This document shows, piece by piece, positions 43,860 to 52,245 of a DNA stretch of 64,000 nt. A program made the position numbers and the translations under genes. The notes beneath the pieces are model-generated. The model made no database searches. It saw nothing but the letters and a program-made list of their open reading frames with translations, and had not been told where the DNA came from. The number at the start of each line of letters is the position of its first letter. The first letter of the stretch is position 1. The stretch comes from Zoogloeaceae bacterium. Its GTDB lineage: Bacteria; Pseudomonadota; Gammaproteobacteria; Burkholderiales; Rhodocyclaceae. The stretch lies in contig JACKMC010000001.1 in NCBI GenBank assembly GCA_024235595.1, positions 186,001-250,000 of the forward strand. The letters are read 5' to 3'.

Positions 43860-44270
43860 ATGAGCGCGGATGTGCACACTCTCGACAAGCCACGCCAATA
43901 CTGCGCCACCCTGACGCTACGCAAGGTCACGGAGGAAGGGGCTGTGCTGGTCGATGTACGCGAGCGATCGGAAATCGCCGCACTGGCATTTGATGTGCCC
44001 GCGGTCATGGTCATGCCGATGAGCGAATTCGAGCGGCGATTCATGGAATTGCCGCGCGATCAGGAGTTGATCCTGGCATGCTCCGTCGGCGAGCGCAGCT
44101 TGAGAGCGGCCCACCTGCTGTTGCACCACGGATACGACAAAGTCGCCAACATGGAAGACGGTCTCACAAAGTGGGTGCGCAAGGGCTTTCCGGTGCGGGG
44201 TGATGTTTCATCGCCGGCCAATGATTCGGCTTGCTGCGCACCGCCCTCACCTGCCGGAAAACGTTGTTGA
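43860..44270 (+). CDS. Rhodanese-domain protein
   Basis: 136 residues from the ATG at 43860 (GAGGTG site); a GTG at 43851 is an alternative. Rhodanese fold: LVDVRERSEIA, MPMSEFERRF, catalytic Cys in LILACSVGERS, and GYDKVANMEDGLTKWVRKG. The tail contains a further CC pair (SACCAPPSPAGKRC). It transfers sulfur from thiosulfate or persulfides. The context suggests thiol/metal handling together with the CxxC protein. Confidence 0.88.
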   Translation: MSADVHTLDKPRQYCATLTLRKVTEEGAVLVDVRERSEIAALAFDVPAVMVMPMSEFERRFMELPRDQELILACSVGERSLRAAHLLLHHGYDKVANMEDGLTKWVRKGFPVRGDVSSPANDSACCAPPSPAGKRC

Positions 44271-44299
44271 ACCGAGTTCCTTCACGCTGGAGAAACAAT

Positions 44300-44719
44300 A
44301 TGGAAAACGCCCCCCAGAAACTGCAGTTCGCTGTGCGCGCATGGCGAAACGACTCGCACGGCAGCGAGGCTCAGTGCAAATCCGCATCGATCACTCTGGA
44401 TACCGATCTCGCCGGGCGCGCCGATGCCTTCAACCCTGCCGAGCTGCTTTTGGCTGCGCTCTCGGCGTGCATGATAAAGGGCATTGAGCGGGTTGTGCCG
44501 ATTCTCAAGTTCGAGCTCAGGGGCGTGCAAGTCGTGGTGAATGGCGTGCGCCAGGATGTGCCGCCCAAGATGGAGAGCATCCGCTACGAGATCATCGTGG
44601 ATACCGATGAATCAGATCGACGCATCGATCTGTTGCATGACAATGTCAAGAAATTCGGCACCGTGTTCAATACCGTGGCGCCGGGCACGGATCTGGCCGG
44701 TGTCATGCATCGGCAATGA
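44300..44719 (+). CDS. OsmC/Ohr-family protein
   Basis: 139 residues from an ATG with a GGAGAAA site. The OsmC core FNPAELLLAALSACMIKGIERV carries the second redox Cys; an earlier Cys lies in EAQCKSASI. It detoxifies organic hydroperoxides or acts on thiol/sulfane compounds. It is fourth gene of the operon; its stop overlaps the start of the next small gene. Confidence 0.85.
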   Translation: MENAPQKLQFAVRAWRNDSHGSEAQCKSASITLDTDLAGRADAFNPAELLLAALSACMIKGIERVVPILKFELRGVQVVVNGVRQDVPPKMESIRYEIIVDTDESDRRIDLLHDNVKKFGTVFNTVAPGTDLAGVMHRQ

Positions 44720-44976
44720 GGCAGGCCATGGAATCCGCCATCGATCACTTCCACGACCTGTTTGCACGACGGGTGTTGCCCAATCGGGGCAAGGAAGTCC
44801 GTCGACTCCCTGCTGCACGGGCCCGCCTTCCCGTCAGCGCCAGACCGTCCGACGCCACTTTCCGGACACCGGCTCAGGCGGCCTTTGCGCGAGACGCCTT
44901 GGAGCAAGACCCGGACCGGGTGGAGCGCGTCGATCAGTTGGACGAGGCCTTGCGCAGTCGCGCAGGAGCGCATTGA
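44716..44976 (+). CDS. Small Arg-rich protein of unknown function
   Basis: 86 residues. ATG overlaps the OsmC stop (ATGA), and its own stop directly abuts the CDF start. Soluble, rich in Arg/Ala/Asp, with no recognised domain. The tight packing supports translation. An alternative start is the ATG at 44728. Confidence 0.55.
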   Translation: MRQAMESAIDHFHDLFARRVLPNRGKEVRRLPAARARLPVSARPSDATFRTPAQAAFARDALEQDPDRVERVDQLDEALRSRAGAH

Positions 44977-45918
44977 ATGGGAGCCGAACATGCCCACGAC
45001 CATGCACCCGCCAACTTCAATCAGGCGTTTGCAATCGGCATCGGACTGAATCTGGCCTTTGTCGGCATCGAGGCCTTCTATGGCTGGACGGTCGATTCGT
45101 TGGCATTGCTGGCCGATGCGGGGCACAACCTCAGCGACGTGGCAGGACTCGTGCTGGCATGGGGTGGCGCGCTGGCGAGCAAGCTGCAGCCGAACCCGCG
45201 CCACACCTACGGCTGGAAGAAGGGCAGCATCCTGGCGGCCTTCGCCAACGCCTTGCTGCTGCTGTTGGCTATGGGGGCGCTGGCTTGGGAGGCCGTCGGG
45301 CGCCTGCTGACACCCGCGCCAATGGCGGGAAACGAGGGTGTGACCATCATGGTGGTGGCCGGCGTCGGCATTGTGATCAACACGGCGACGGCCTTGCTGT
45401 TCATGCGCGGCCGGGAGCACGACCTGAACATCAGGGGCGCCTTCTTGCACATGGCCGCCGATGCACTGGTATCGGCGGGGGTGGTTGCTGCCGGTGGATT
45501 GACGCTCTGGATGGGCTGGGGCTGGCTCGACCCGGTGGTCAGCCTGTTGATCGCTGCGGTGATCGTGTGGGGGACCTGGAGTCTGTTCAGGCAATCCCTG
45601 CATCTGCTCTTTGATGGAGTACCGGATGAAATCGACCCGCAGGCCGTGCACGACTATCTGGCCAGGCTGCCGGGCGTGCAACAAGTGCATGACCTGCATA
45701 TCTGGGCCATGGATACCGCGCAGGCGGCGATGACGGCCCACTTGGTGATGCCCGATGGACAGGCAGATGACGCCTTCCTGCACGACGTCTCCGAGACCTT
45801 GCACGAACGCTTCGAGATCACCCATTCCACGATTCAGGTGAATCGACGTCCGATCACTACAGCTTGTGGGCCTTGGGAAATGCGTTCAGTTGACCCAGCC
45901 GCTACAAAACCTCACTGA
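44977..45918 (+). CDS. Cation diffusion facilitator (CDF/ZitB-like) metal exporter
   Basis: 313 residues with six membrane helices. Metal sites are in helix 2 (LADAGHNLSDVAGL) and helix 5 (HMAADALVSAG). A His-rich N-terminus (EHAHDHAP) and a cytoplasmic C-terminal domain (GVQQVHDLHIWAMD) are typical of CzcD/ZitB proteins. It exports Zn, Co, Cd or similar ions by proton exchange. It is the last gene of the lower-GC operon. The 491 bases after it (45919-46409) show no gene that I can support. Confidence 0.93.
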   Translation: MGAEHAHDHAPANFNQAFAIGIGLNLAFVGIEAFYGWTVDSLALLADAGHNLSDVAGLVLAWGGALASKLQPNPRHTYGWKKGSILAAFANALLLLLAMGALAWEAVGRLLTPAPMAGNEGVTIMVVAGVGIVINTATALLFMRGREHDLNIRGAFLHMAADALVSAGVVAAGGLTLWMGWGWLDPVVSLLIAAVIVWGTWSLFRQSLHLLFDGVPDEIDPQAVHDYLARLPGVQQVHDLHIWAMDTAQAAMTAHLVMPDGQADDAFLHDVSETLHERFEITHSTIQVNRRPITTACGPWEMRSVDPAATKPH

Positions 45919-46409
45919 GTACTCGACCATTGCCCGCGCCGCAGCAAGGAGCCTGCAGGCAAGCGTCGGAGATCCACCCGCGAAATCCTGTTCACACAGC
46001 TTCAGGGTGTGGCCTGCGTGGGAAAGGCCGGCGCGCGGCAGAGCATGGTCGTTGAATTTCGAAAGGCCGCACTCGAATTTGCCCCTTGATCTGCGCGCGA
46101 GGGCGCGCACGAGCACTGAGCTGGACGAGTCTGGTGCGCAGAAGTCCTGATATCGCGTTGTCGGGAAGCGACTGCACGACAGGCCTCGAAGCGCCTTGAT
46201 TGGTGCAGTCGCCCTCTGGGCATGACAGCGGGCAGCGAATGGCCAGTGCGTCGGCAGGCACAAGGAATGCGGCCTGCTTCACTTTTTCACGGGTATCGGG
46301 CCACAGCCTGCGCGCGCCAGGCGATCTAAGCTGGTTCCACGTTCCCGACCCGACGCGAGTCGCGCTCCGGGCGGGGCGGAACTTTGAAACCCGACAAGGA
46401 GTGACTGCC

Positions 46410-46718
46410 ATGACCAGCAAGCAACTTCCCCGTGCCGACCGTGTATCGGCAAACGATATCGCCAGCCTCGCCGCCGAGGGCCTGCAACGTGCCAGCGCGG
46501 CGCGCCGGGCGATGACCGAACTGAGCGCCGGTGAGACCGCTGAAGTCTGCGGCGCCGGCCTGGGCCTCTTCGCGGCAATCGACGACGACTGGTGCGGCAC
46601 CGTGGTACGCCGGCCGATCAAGTTCGGTGGTGTCGTCGTCGGCGACCGCCCGCCGCTGATCAACGGCAAGTGGGGGCCGGAGGTGATGACCGGCATGGAC
46701 GTGCTGAAGGGCTTCTGA
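46410..46718 (+). CDS. Unrecognised small protein, first of a two-gene unit
   Basis: 102 residues with an AAGGAG ribosome site. The first half is helical and charged (SANDIASLAAEGLQRASAAR). The second half is Gly/Trp-rich, with two Cys (VCGAGLG, DDDWCGTVV), ending in GPEVMTGMDVLKGF. No family recognised. The Cys-rich gene follows after 14 bases, so they are co-transcribed. Confidence 0.65.
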   Translation: MTSKQLPRADRVSANDIASLAAEGLQRASAARRAMTELSAGETAEVCGAGLGLFAAIDDDWCGTVVRRPIKFGGVVVGDRPPLINGKWGPEVMTGMDVLKGF

Positions 46719-46732
46719 GGAGGGATGCCGCC

Positions 46733-47179
46733 ATGTCCACGAAGATTCCGCAGTGTCCCAGCGTTCAATCGTCCGAACCCGGTGCACAGGCATTCGCCGT
46801 GGTCGGTGGCAGCGTCGAAAAGCCCGAAGTGCGCTACCTGGATCGCGCGGTTCCGGTGACCCCGGAACTGCGCGCCATGACCGCGCCGCTCGACCCGGCC
46901 GAAGTCTTTCGTATCAGCGGGCCCTGCGCCCAGAGCACCGCCTGTGCGCACTGGGACGAGCCGCGTCGCAAGTGCCGGCTGGCGATCCGTACCGTGAAGC
47001 TGGCGCCGGTGGTGGTGAGCCGACCGCCGCCTTGCGCGATCCGGCGCGATTGCGTGTGGTGGAACCAGGAAGGCATCAGTGCCTGCCTGCGCTGTCCGCA
47101 GGTGGTCACCAACGACGTGCTGCCGAATGAACGGGTGGTCGCCACCGCCGACCCGCGCAACATCGCCGACGCCACCTGA
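46733..47179 (+). CDS. Unrecognised Cys-rich protein
   Basis: 148 residues with a GAGGAGGG site. Eight Cys, seven of them in the span about residues 64-123 (GPCAQSTACAHWDE, RRKCRLA, PPPCAIRRDCVWW, ISACLRCPQVV). The spacing suggests a metal- or Fe-S-binding fold. No signal peptide. I do not recognise a family. It pairs with the preceding small gene. Confidence 0.65.
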   Translation: MSTKIPQCPSVQSSEPGAQAFAVVGGSVEKPEVRYLDRAVPVTPELRAMTAPLDPAEVFRISGPCAQSTACAHWDEPRRKCRLAIRTVKLAPVVVSRPPPCAIRRDCVWWNQEGISACLRCPQVVTNDVLPNERVVATADPRNIADAT

Positions 47180-47213
47180 GGCGGCTCGCGCTGCAGGCTG
47201 CGGCGAGGCCGCT

Positions 47214-48011
47214 TCAGCGGTTGTCGCCGTCGAGCAGGCCGCCGATGCCGCCCAGGATGGAGCCCTCTCCGCGACTCGAGCCGCCCGCTGCCGGGGCCGA
47301 CATGATGATGCGGTTGGCGAGCCGCGAGAGCGGCAGCGATTGCAGCCACACCTGCCCCGGCCCGCGCAGCGTGGCGAAGAACAGGCCCTCGCCCGAGAAC
47401 AGCGCGGACTTGAGCTTGCCCACGTACTGGATGTCGAAGTCCACGCTGGGGGTATAGGCCACCACGCAGCCGGTATCCACCCGTAGCACCTCGCCCGCGG
47501 CGAGCTGGCGCTCAACCAGCGTGCCGCCCGCATGTACGAAGGCCATGCCGTCGCCATCGAGCTTCTGCATGATGAAACCCTCGCCGCCGAAGAAGCCGGC
47601 TCCCATCCGTCGCTGGAAGGCGATCCCCAGCGCCACCCCCTTGGCGGCGCAGAGGAAGGAATCCTTCTGGCAGATCAGCGTGCCGCCCAGCTTCTGCAGG
47701 TCCATGGGGATGATGCGACCCGGGTAGGGGGCGGCAAAGGCGACCCGCTTCTTGCCGCGGCCTTCGTTGTGGAACACCGTGGTGAACAAGGACTCTCCGG
47801 TGACCAGGCGCTTGCCGGCGCCGAGCAGCTTGCCGAACAGGCCGCCCTGCTGGTTCGAGCCGTCACCGAAGATGGTGTCCATCTCGATGCCGTCCTGCAT
47901 GTACATCATCGAGCCGGCCTCGCCCACGGCGGCTTCGCCGGGGTCGAGCTCCACTTCGACGTATTGCATGTCGGTACCGAAAATCTCGTAGTCGACGACG
48001 TCCATCGCCAT
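47214..48011 (-). CDS. AIM24/TIGR00266-family protein
   Basis: 265 residues with a GAGGAG site. The N-terminus DYEIFGTDMQYVEVELDPGEA and the many Gly-rich beta strands (GGEGFIMQKLDGDGMAFVHAGG) define the AIM24 family, a trimeric double beta-barrel. Bacterial members are of unknown function; the yeast namesake is mitochondrial. The Gly/Ser-rich C-terminus ends in GGIGGLLDGDNR. It is 73 bases downstream of the DUF3306 gene on the same strand. Confidence 0.88.
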   Translation of the reverse strand: MAMDVVDYEIFGTDMQYVEVELDPGEAAVGEAGSMMYMQDGIEMDTIFGDGSNQQGGLFGKLLGAGKRLVTGESLFTTVFHNEGRGKKRVAFAAPYPGRIIPMDLQKLGGTLICQKDSFLCAAKGVALGIAFQRRMGAGFFGGEGFIMQKLDGDGMAFVHAGGTLVERQLAAGEVLRVDTGCVVAYTPSVDFDIQYVGKLKSALFSGEGLFFATLRGPGQVWLQSLPLSRLANRIIMSAPAAGGSSRGEGSILGGIGGLLDGDNR

Positions 48012-48084
48012 TGCGCTCACTCCTCGATGTCTGGGCCGCCATGCGGCGGCCGAACTGTGGAAATCGAATCGGCGAAAGGATACG

Positions 48085-48696
48085 TCAATCGGGCGCAGGC
48101 GTGCCGGGCAGGGCGCTCGCGGCGGCTGGCTCGCCTTGCGCCGCCTCGCCGGGCGCTTCGAGCTGCCCGGTGTCCGTGGCAATCCCGTTCGCCTCCTCTG
48201 CCGGCTGCGCGTTGCGGGCAAGCTGCACCGGCTCTTCGGCCGTCCCGGCGGGCGGGGGCGCCTCGTCCTCGTCGGCCTGCGCGCTGCGGCCGGGCCACAA
48301 CACCTCCTTGGCGTGGCGAAGCATGGCGAGGTCGGCGGCCGGCAGGTCGGGGATCAGGTTGAAGTCGTCGAGGTAGACGTCGAGGCCGTCGATCTCGTTG
48401 AAGCCCGGGTCGGAGAAGAGCTTCTTCATCGCCGCCTTCTTGAGCTCGGGCGCGACCCTGGCCTTGAGGAAGGGGGTGAAATCGTCGTTGATGGTGAGCA
48501 GCGCGGGGTCGGGCAGCGGCTCGTCCGGCAGCGTTGCCGCGAGCGGCTCTGGCGATGCCGCCGGCACGCTGGCGCTATCGGGCAGCGGGGTGCCGGCCGC
48601 GGCGGCACGCTTGCGGCGCGACCAGCGGCCGAGGAAACCCCCCTCCTCCTCGGGCGCACCGGCTACCGCGCGGTCTTCAGTGTCCCGGGCGCTCAT
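48085..48696 (-). CDS. DUF3306 protein, formate dehydrogenase-associated
   Basis: 203 residues. The N-terminal region GGFLGRWSRRKR and the central block INDDFTPFLKARVAPELKKAAMKKLF...DGLDVYLDDFN are the DUF3306 signature. The C-terminal 60 residues are low-complexity Ala/Glu/Pro. The family accompanies molybdenum/tungsten formate dehydrogenase genes in proteobacteria. It overlaps DUF3305 by 20 bases. Confidence 0.85.
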   Translation of the reverse strand: MSARDTEDRAVAGAPEEEGGFLGRWSRRKRAAAAGTPLPDSASVPAASPEPLAATLPDEPLPDPALLTINDDFTPFLKARVAPELKKAAMKKLFSDPGFNEIDGLDVYLDDFNLIPDLPAADLAMLRHAKEVLWPGRSAQADEDEAPPPAGTAEEPVQLARNAQPAEEANGIATDTGQLEAPGEAAQGEPAAASALPGTPAPD

Positions 48697-49189
48697 GCCT
48701 GTCTCCACTGGCGGCGTAGCGACGCTTCGGGCGTTTCTCTTCGGGCGGCTTGAGATTGGCCCGACCGTAGCCTTCGATGGCTTCCTTCCAGCCTGCAGGC
48801 AGCGGCAGGCGTTCGACCGTGGCGCCGCCGTCGAGCCAGCGCGCCGCCTCGTGAAAACTCGCACTCACCGCCGCGACCAGCGGCGGAACGCTCTCGCCCG
48901 CGGCCTCGGCGGCCTCGTCGGGACGCAGCATGAAGAAGATCGAGGGTTCGTCGGCGAGCACGTTCTGCAGATAGCCTTCGGCCTCGTCGCCGTGCAGCTC
49001 CAGCGGCGGGGAGCTGCGCAGCACATGGTCGGCGGTGGCGGTGGTTTCGGCGCCGGCGAGGGTCAGGCCGACCATCTCCCAGCGGTGATCGATCCAGCGA
49101 TTGCCCTCCACCGGAGTGCGCGCGAACAGCACCGCCAGCGCGAGTCCGTCCGTCCCCTTGCCGGTGTCTTCGCCTCGAGGCTCGGTCAT
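48677..49189 (-). CDS. DUF3305 protein, formate dehydrogenase-associated
   Basis: 170 residues. The core VEGNRWIDHRWEMVGLTLAG and LELHGDEAEGYLQNVLADEPSIFFML is the DUF3305 pattern. It regularly precedes DUF3306 near fdh genes; probable maturation or assembly role. It is divergent from fdhD across a 119-base region that must hold both promoters. Confidence 0.85.
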   Translation of the reverse strand: MTEPRGEDTGKGTDGLALAVLFARTPVEGNRWIDHRWEMVGLTLAGAETTATADHVLRSSPPLELHGDEAEGYLQNVLADEPSIFFMLRPDEAAEAAGESVPPLVAAVSASFHEAARWLDGGATVERLPLPAGWKEAIEGYGRANLKPPEEKRPKRRYAASGDRHERPGH

Positions 49190-49308
49190 TGCGTCAGCTC
49201 CATGTGGTGATGTCCTGAATCATAGCCCCTTGCCGCGCCTCGACGCGACGGGCGCCAGCGCCTGCCTCGGTTAGAATCGCTGCTCGATCCTGTGTTCCGC
49301 CAGGCGCC

Positions 49309-50184
49309 ATGTCCGATCTTTCGCATTCGACCCCGGTTTTCGAGATTCCGCTCGGCACTGCCGCCAATGCGCCGGTGCTGTCGCTCACCCGCGCCGTGCG
49401 AGGGGCCACCACCGCGGTGCAGGTGATCGACCACGAAGGACTGGCTCGCGAGGTCCATGTCCCGGGCGAGCACGCGCTTACCCTCTACCTCGACCGCCGC
49501 GAGGTGGTCACGCTGATGACCCTCGGCCAGGCACCCGAGGCGCTGGTGATGGGCTATCTGCGCAACCAGCGCCTGGTCGAGCGTCTCGACGAGCTCGCGG
49601 CGGTGCACGTGGACTGGGAAACCGAGGCCTGCGCGATCAGCACCCGCGCCGGCAACTGGAGCCCGGAGGTGCGCATGGCGCGGCGGACGGTCACCACCGG
49701 CTGCGGCCAGGGCACCATGTTCGGCGACTGGCTGGACGATCTCGAGCCGGTCGCCAGCGAGGCGACGCTGGACGTCGCCACGCTGGATCGCGCCCTCGGC
49801 CACATCCTCGCCCTCGACACCATCTACAAGCGCAGCGGCTCGGTGCATGGCTGCGCGCTGCTGCGCAACGAGGCCGATGCAGCGCTGCTCTACCATGTCG
49901 AGGACGTCGGTCGCCACAACGCGGTCGACAGCATCACCGGCTTCATGTGGCTGGACGAGGAGTGCGGCGCCGACAAGATCTTCTATACCACCGGCCGGCT
50001 CACCTCGGAGATGGTGATGAAGGCGGCGCAGATGGGGGTGCCCTTCCTGGTGTCGCGCTCCGGTCTCACCCGCATGGGCCTGGAACTCGCCACGCGCCTC
50101 GGCATCACGCTGATCGGCCGCGCGCGGGTCGGCCGCCATCTGGTCTATACCCACGCCCATCGCATTACCCGGAGCACAGCATGA
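49309..50184 (+). CDS. fdhD: FdhD-type sulfurtransferase for formate dehydrogenase
   Basis: 291 residues. FdhD moves sulfur from IscS to the bis-MGD cofactor so that formate dehydrogenase becomes active. Family blocks: TLMTLGQAPEALVMGYL near residue 70, RTVTTGCGQGTMFG near residue 127, VEDVGRHNAVD near residue 190, and TTGRLTSEMVMKAAQMGVPFLVSRS near residue 230. In the loop the usual CxxC is CGQG, so only one Cys remains. Its stop overlaps the mobA start. Confidence 0.92.
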   Translation: MSDLSHSTPVFEIPLGTAANAPVLSLTRAVRGATTAVQVIDHEGLAREVHVPGEHALTLYLDRREVVTLMTLGQAPEALVMGYLRNQRLVERLDELAAVHVDWETEACAISTRAGNWSPEVRMARRTVTTGCGQGTMFGDWLDDLEPVASEATLDVATLDRALGHILALDTIYKRSGSVHGCALLRNEADAALLYHVEDVGRHNAVDSITGFMWLDEECGADKIFYTTGRLTSEMVMKAAQMGVPFLVSRSGLTRMGLELATRLGITLIGRARVGRHLVYTHAHRITRSTA

Positions 50185-50792
50185 CGCAATCGAAGGTGGC
50201 CGGACTCATTCTCGCCGGCGGGCAGGGCAGCCGCATGGGCGGCGTCGACAAGGGCCTGGTGGAACTCGATGGCCGGCCGCTGGTGGCGCATGTGATCGAG
50301 CGCCTCGGCCCCCAGGTCGACACCCTGATCATCAACGCCAACCGCAACGCCGAGGCTTACGCGGGCTTCGGCCTGCCGGTGCTCGCCGACCGCAGCGGCG
50401 GCTTCGTCGGGCCGCTGGCCGGGCTGGACGCGGCGCTCGCCGCGCCCCCGCCGGGCGTGCGCTGGATCGTCACCTGCCCCTGCGATTCCCCCTTCCTGCC
50501 GCTCGACCTGGTGGGCCGCCTGCTGGCCGCGGCCGAGGCCGAAAACGCCGAGCTCGCGATGCCGATCGCCGAGGGGCAGTTCCAGCCGGTGTTCCTGCTG
50601 GCCCGCAGCGATGTCGCCGAATCGCTGGCTGCCTACCTCGCCGCCGACGGCCGCAAGATCGACCGCTGGGTGCGCTCGCGCCCACATGTGATCGTGGACT
50701 TCGAGGACTGCGTCGAGGCCTTCGCCAACATCAACACCGCCGAGGAGCTGGCCCGTCACCATGGCGCAGCCGCGGTGCCACGGAGACGTTGA
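50181..50792 (+). CDS. mobA: Molybdenum cofactor guanylyltransferase
   Basis: 203 residues. Adds GMP to molybdopterin to form the MGD cofactor. Nucleotide-binding start AGLILAGGQGSRMGGVDKGLVELDGRPL; VTCPCDSPFLPLDL carries the metal Asp; the GGFVGPLAGLDAAL loop is typical. ATG overlaps the fdhD stop, so both cofactor steps are made together. Confidence 0.93.
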   Translation: MTQSKVAGLILAGGQGSRMGGVDKGLVELDGRPLVAHVIERLGPQVDTLIINANRNAEAYAGFGLPVLADRSGGFVGPLAGLDAALAAPPPGVRWIVTCPCDSPFLPLDLVGRLLAAAEAENAELAMPIAEGQFQPVFLLARSDVAESLAAYLAADGRKIDRWVRSRPHVIVDFEDCVEAFANINTAEELARHHGAAAVPRRR

Positions 50793-50835
50793 GCGGAATC
50801 AATGCGTTGCGCGCGACATGGACTAGGATTCCGGC

Positions 50836-52245
50836 ATGGACGCATTCACCCCTTCCGACCGATCCGCGCTGCGCTCCAAGCTGGCGGCCTTGTGCGAGTC
50901 CTTGCAGCGCGGGCTCGTGGAGCGTGGTCGTGAGGTCCGGCTGAGCCTGCTGGCGGCGCTGGCCGGCGAGCACACGCTGCTGATCGGCCCGCCCGGCACC
51001 GCCAAGAGCGAGCTCGCGCGGCGGCTGCACCTGGCTTTTGGCGGCGGCCACTACGTCGAGCGCCTGCTGACCCGCTTCACCGTGCCCGAGGAGCTGTTCG
51101 GGCCGCTGTCGATCAGCGCCCTCGAGCAGGACCGCTACGAGCGGCACACCGCCGGCTACCTGCCACAGGCGACGATCGCCTTCATCGACGAGGTGTTCAA
51201 GGCCAACAGCGCGATCCTCAATGCCTTGCTGACCCTGCTCAACGAGCGCGAGTTCGACAACGGCAGCGAGCGCCTCAAGTGCCCACTCATCAGCGTCATC
51301 GGCGCTACCAACGCGGTGCCCGACGACGAAGTTGGCGAGGCCTTCTTCGACCGCTTCCTGCTGCGGCTGCCGGTGGCGCCGGTGAGCAGCCGGGGCTTTG
51401 CCGAACTGCTCGCCATCGACACCTCGGCAGCCGGCGCGGTGGTGCCGATCGACGAGGCCGAGCGCCGCGGCCTGGCCGCGGCGGCCTCGAGGGTGAGCAT
51501 GCCGCGCGAGGTGGCGGGGCTGCTCAGTGAGCTGCGTGGCTGGCTGGCCGAGCGGCAGTGCTATGTCTCCGACCGTCGCTGGGTGAAGATCGTCGGCCTG
51601 CTGCGCACTGCCGCCGCGAGCGAGGGGCGCGACTCGCTGAGTCGCTGGGACCTGTGGCTGCTGCCCTGGTGCGTGGCGGCGGATGCCGCGGCGCAGACCG
51701 AGGTGGACGAATGGCTCGGCGCCCGGCTGGGCAGCGGCGAGGTCTTCTCGCCACTGCGGGTGGCGCGCGTGGTCGAGGCCTTCGAAGCGCAGCTCGAGGC
51801 CGAGCAGAACGCCAACGATCTCGACTACGACGAAGCCGGGCGCTTGCGGGTCGACAAGCGCGTCGATGAGATCAATGCCACGGCGAGCGATGGCAAGGGC
51901 GCCTCGCAGGTGTTACGCATGAGCCGATCGCGCCGGCGCAGCTATGGGCGCAATCACCTCGAGGCCCGTCTCGCGCAGATCGATGCGCTGCTCGGGCGCC
52001 TGCACGACTATGCCGAAGCGCTCGCCGCGCAGCGCACCGGGCTCGAAGCCTATCTGGCCGGCAGCCTGTGGCTCGACGCGGCGTTCGCCCGGCGGGCGGC
52101 AGCGGCGCTGGCGCGCGCCGCCGCCGAACTGGCGTCGCTGAGTCGTCGCGCCGAGCTTGCGCGGTCGGGCTTCGAGGCCCTGCCCCGGCTCGACGAGCGC
52201 GGAACGGTCCCCGCCCCGGTGGCTCACGATCCGCTCGACGCATGA
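50836..52245 (+). CDS. ravA: MoxR-family AAA+ ATPase, RavA-like
   Basis: 469 residues. Walker A GPPGTAKSE near residue 51, Walker B ATIAFIDEVFKAN near residue 115, sensor GATNAVPDDE near residue 155, and arginine-finger region FFDRFLLRLPV. The C-terminal ~200 residues include a helical discontinuous part, as in RavA. RavA with ViaA acts as a chaperone-like pair on respiratory complexes in E. coli (known there). The start follows mobA by 43 bases; the stop overlaps the VWA gene. Confidence 0.88.
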   Translation: MDAFTPSDRSALRSKLAALCESLQRGLVERGREVRLSLLAALAGEHTLLIGPPGTAKSELARRLHLAFGGGHYVERLLTRFTVPEELFGPLSISALEQDRYERHTAGYLPQATIAFIDEVFKANSAILNALLTLLNEREFDNGSERLKCPLISVIGATNAVPDDEVGEAFFDRFLLRLPVAPVSSRGFAELLAIDTSAAGAVVPIDEAERRGLAAAASRVSMPREVAGLLSELRGWLAERQCYVSDRRWVKIVGLLRTAAASEGRDSLSRWDLWLLPWCVAADAAAQTEVDEWLGARLGSGEVFSPLRVARVVEAFEAQLEAEQNANDLDYDEAGRLRVDKRVDEINATASDGKGASQVLRMSRSRRRSYGRNHLEARLAQIDALLGRLHDYAEALAAQRTGLEAYLAGSLWLDAAFARRAAAALARAAAELASLSRRAELARSGFEALPRLDERGTVPAPVAHDPLDA

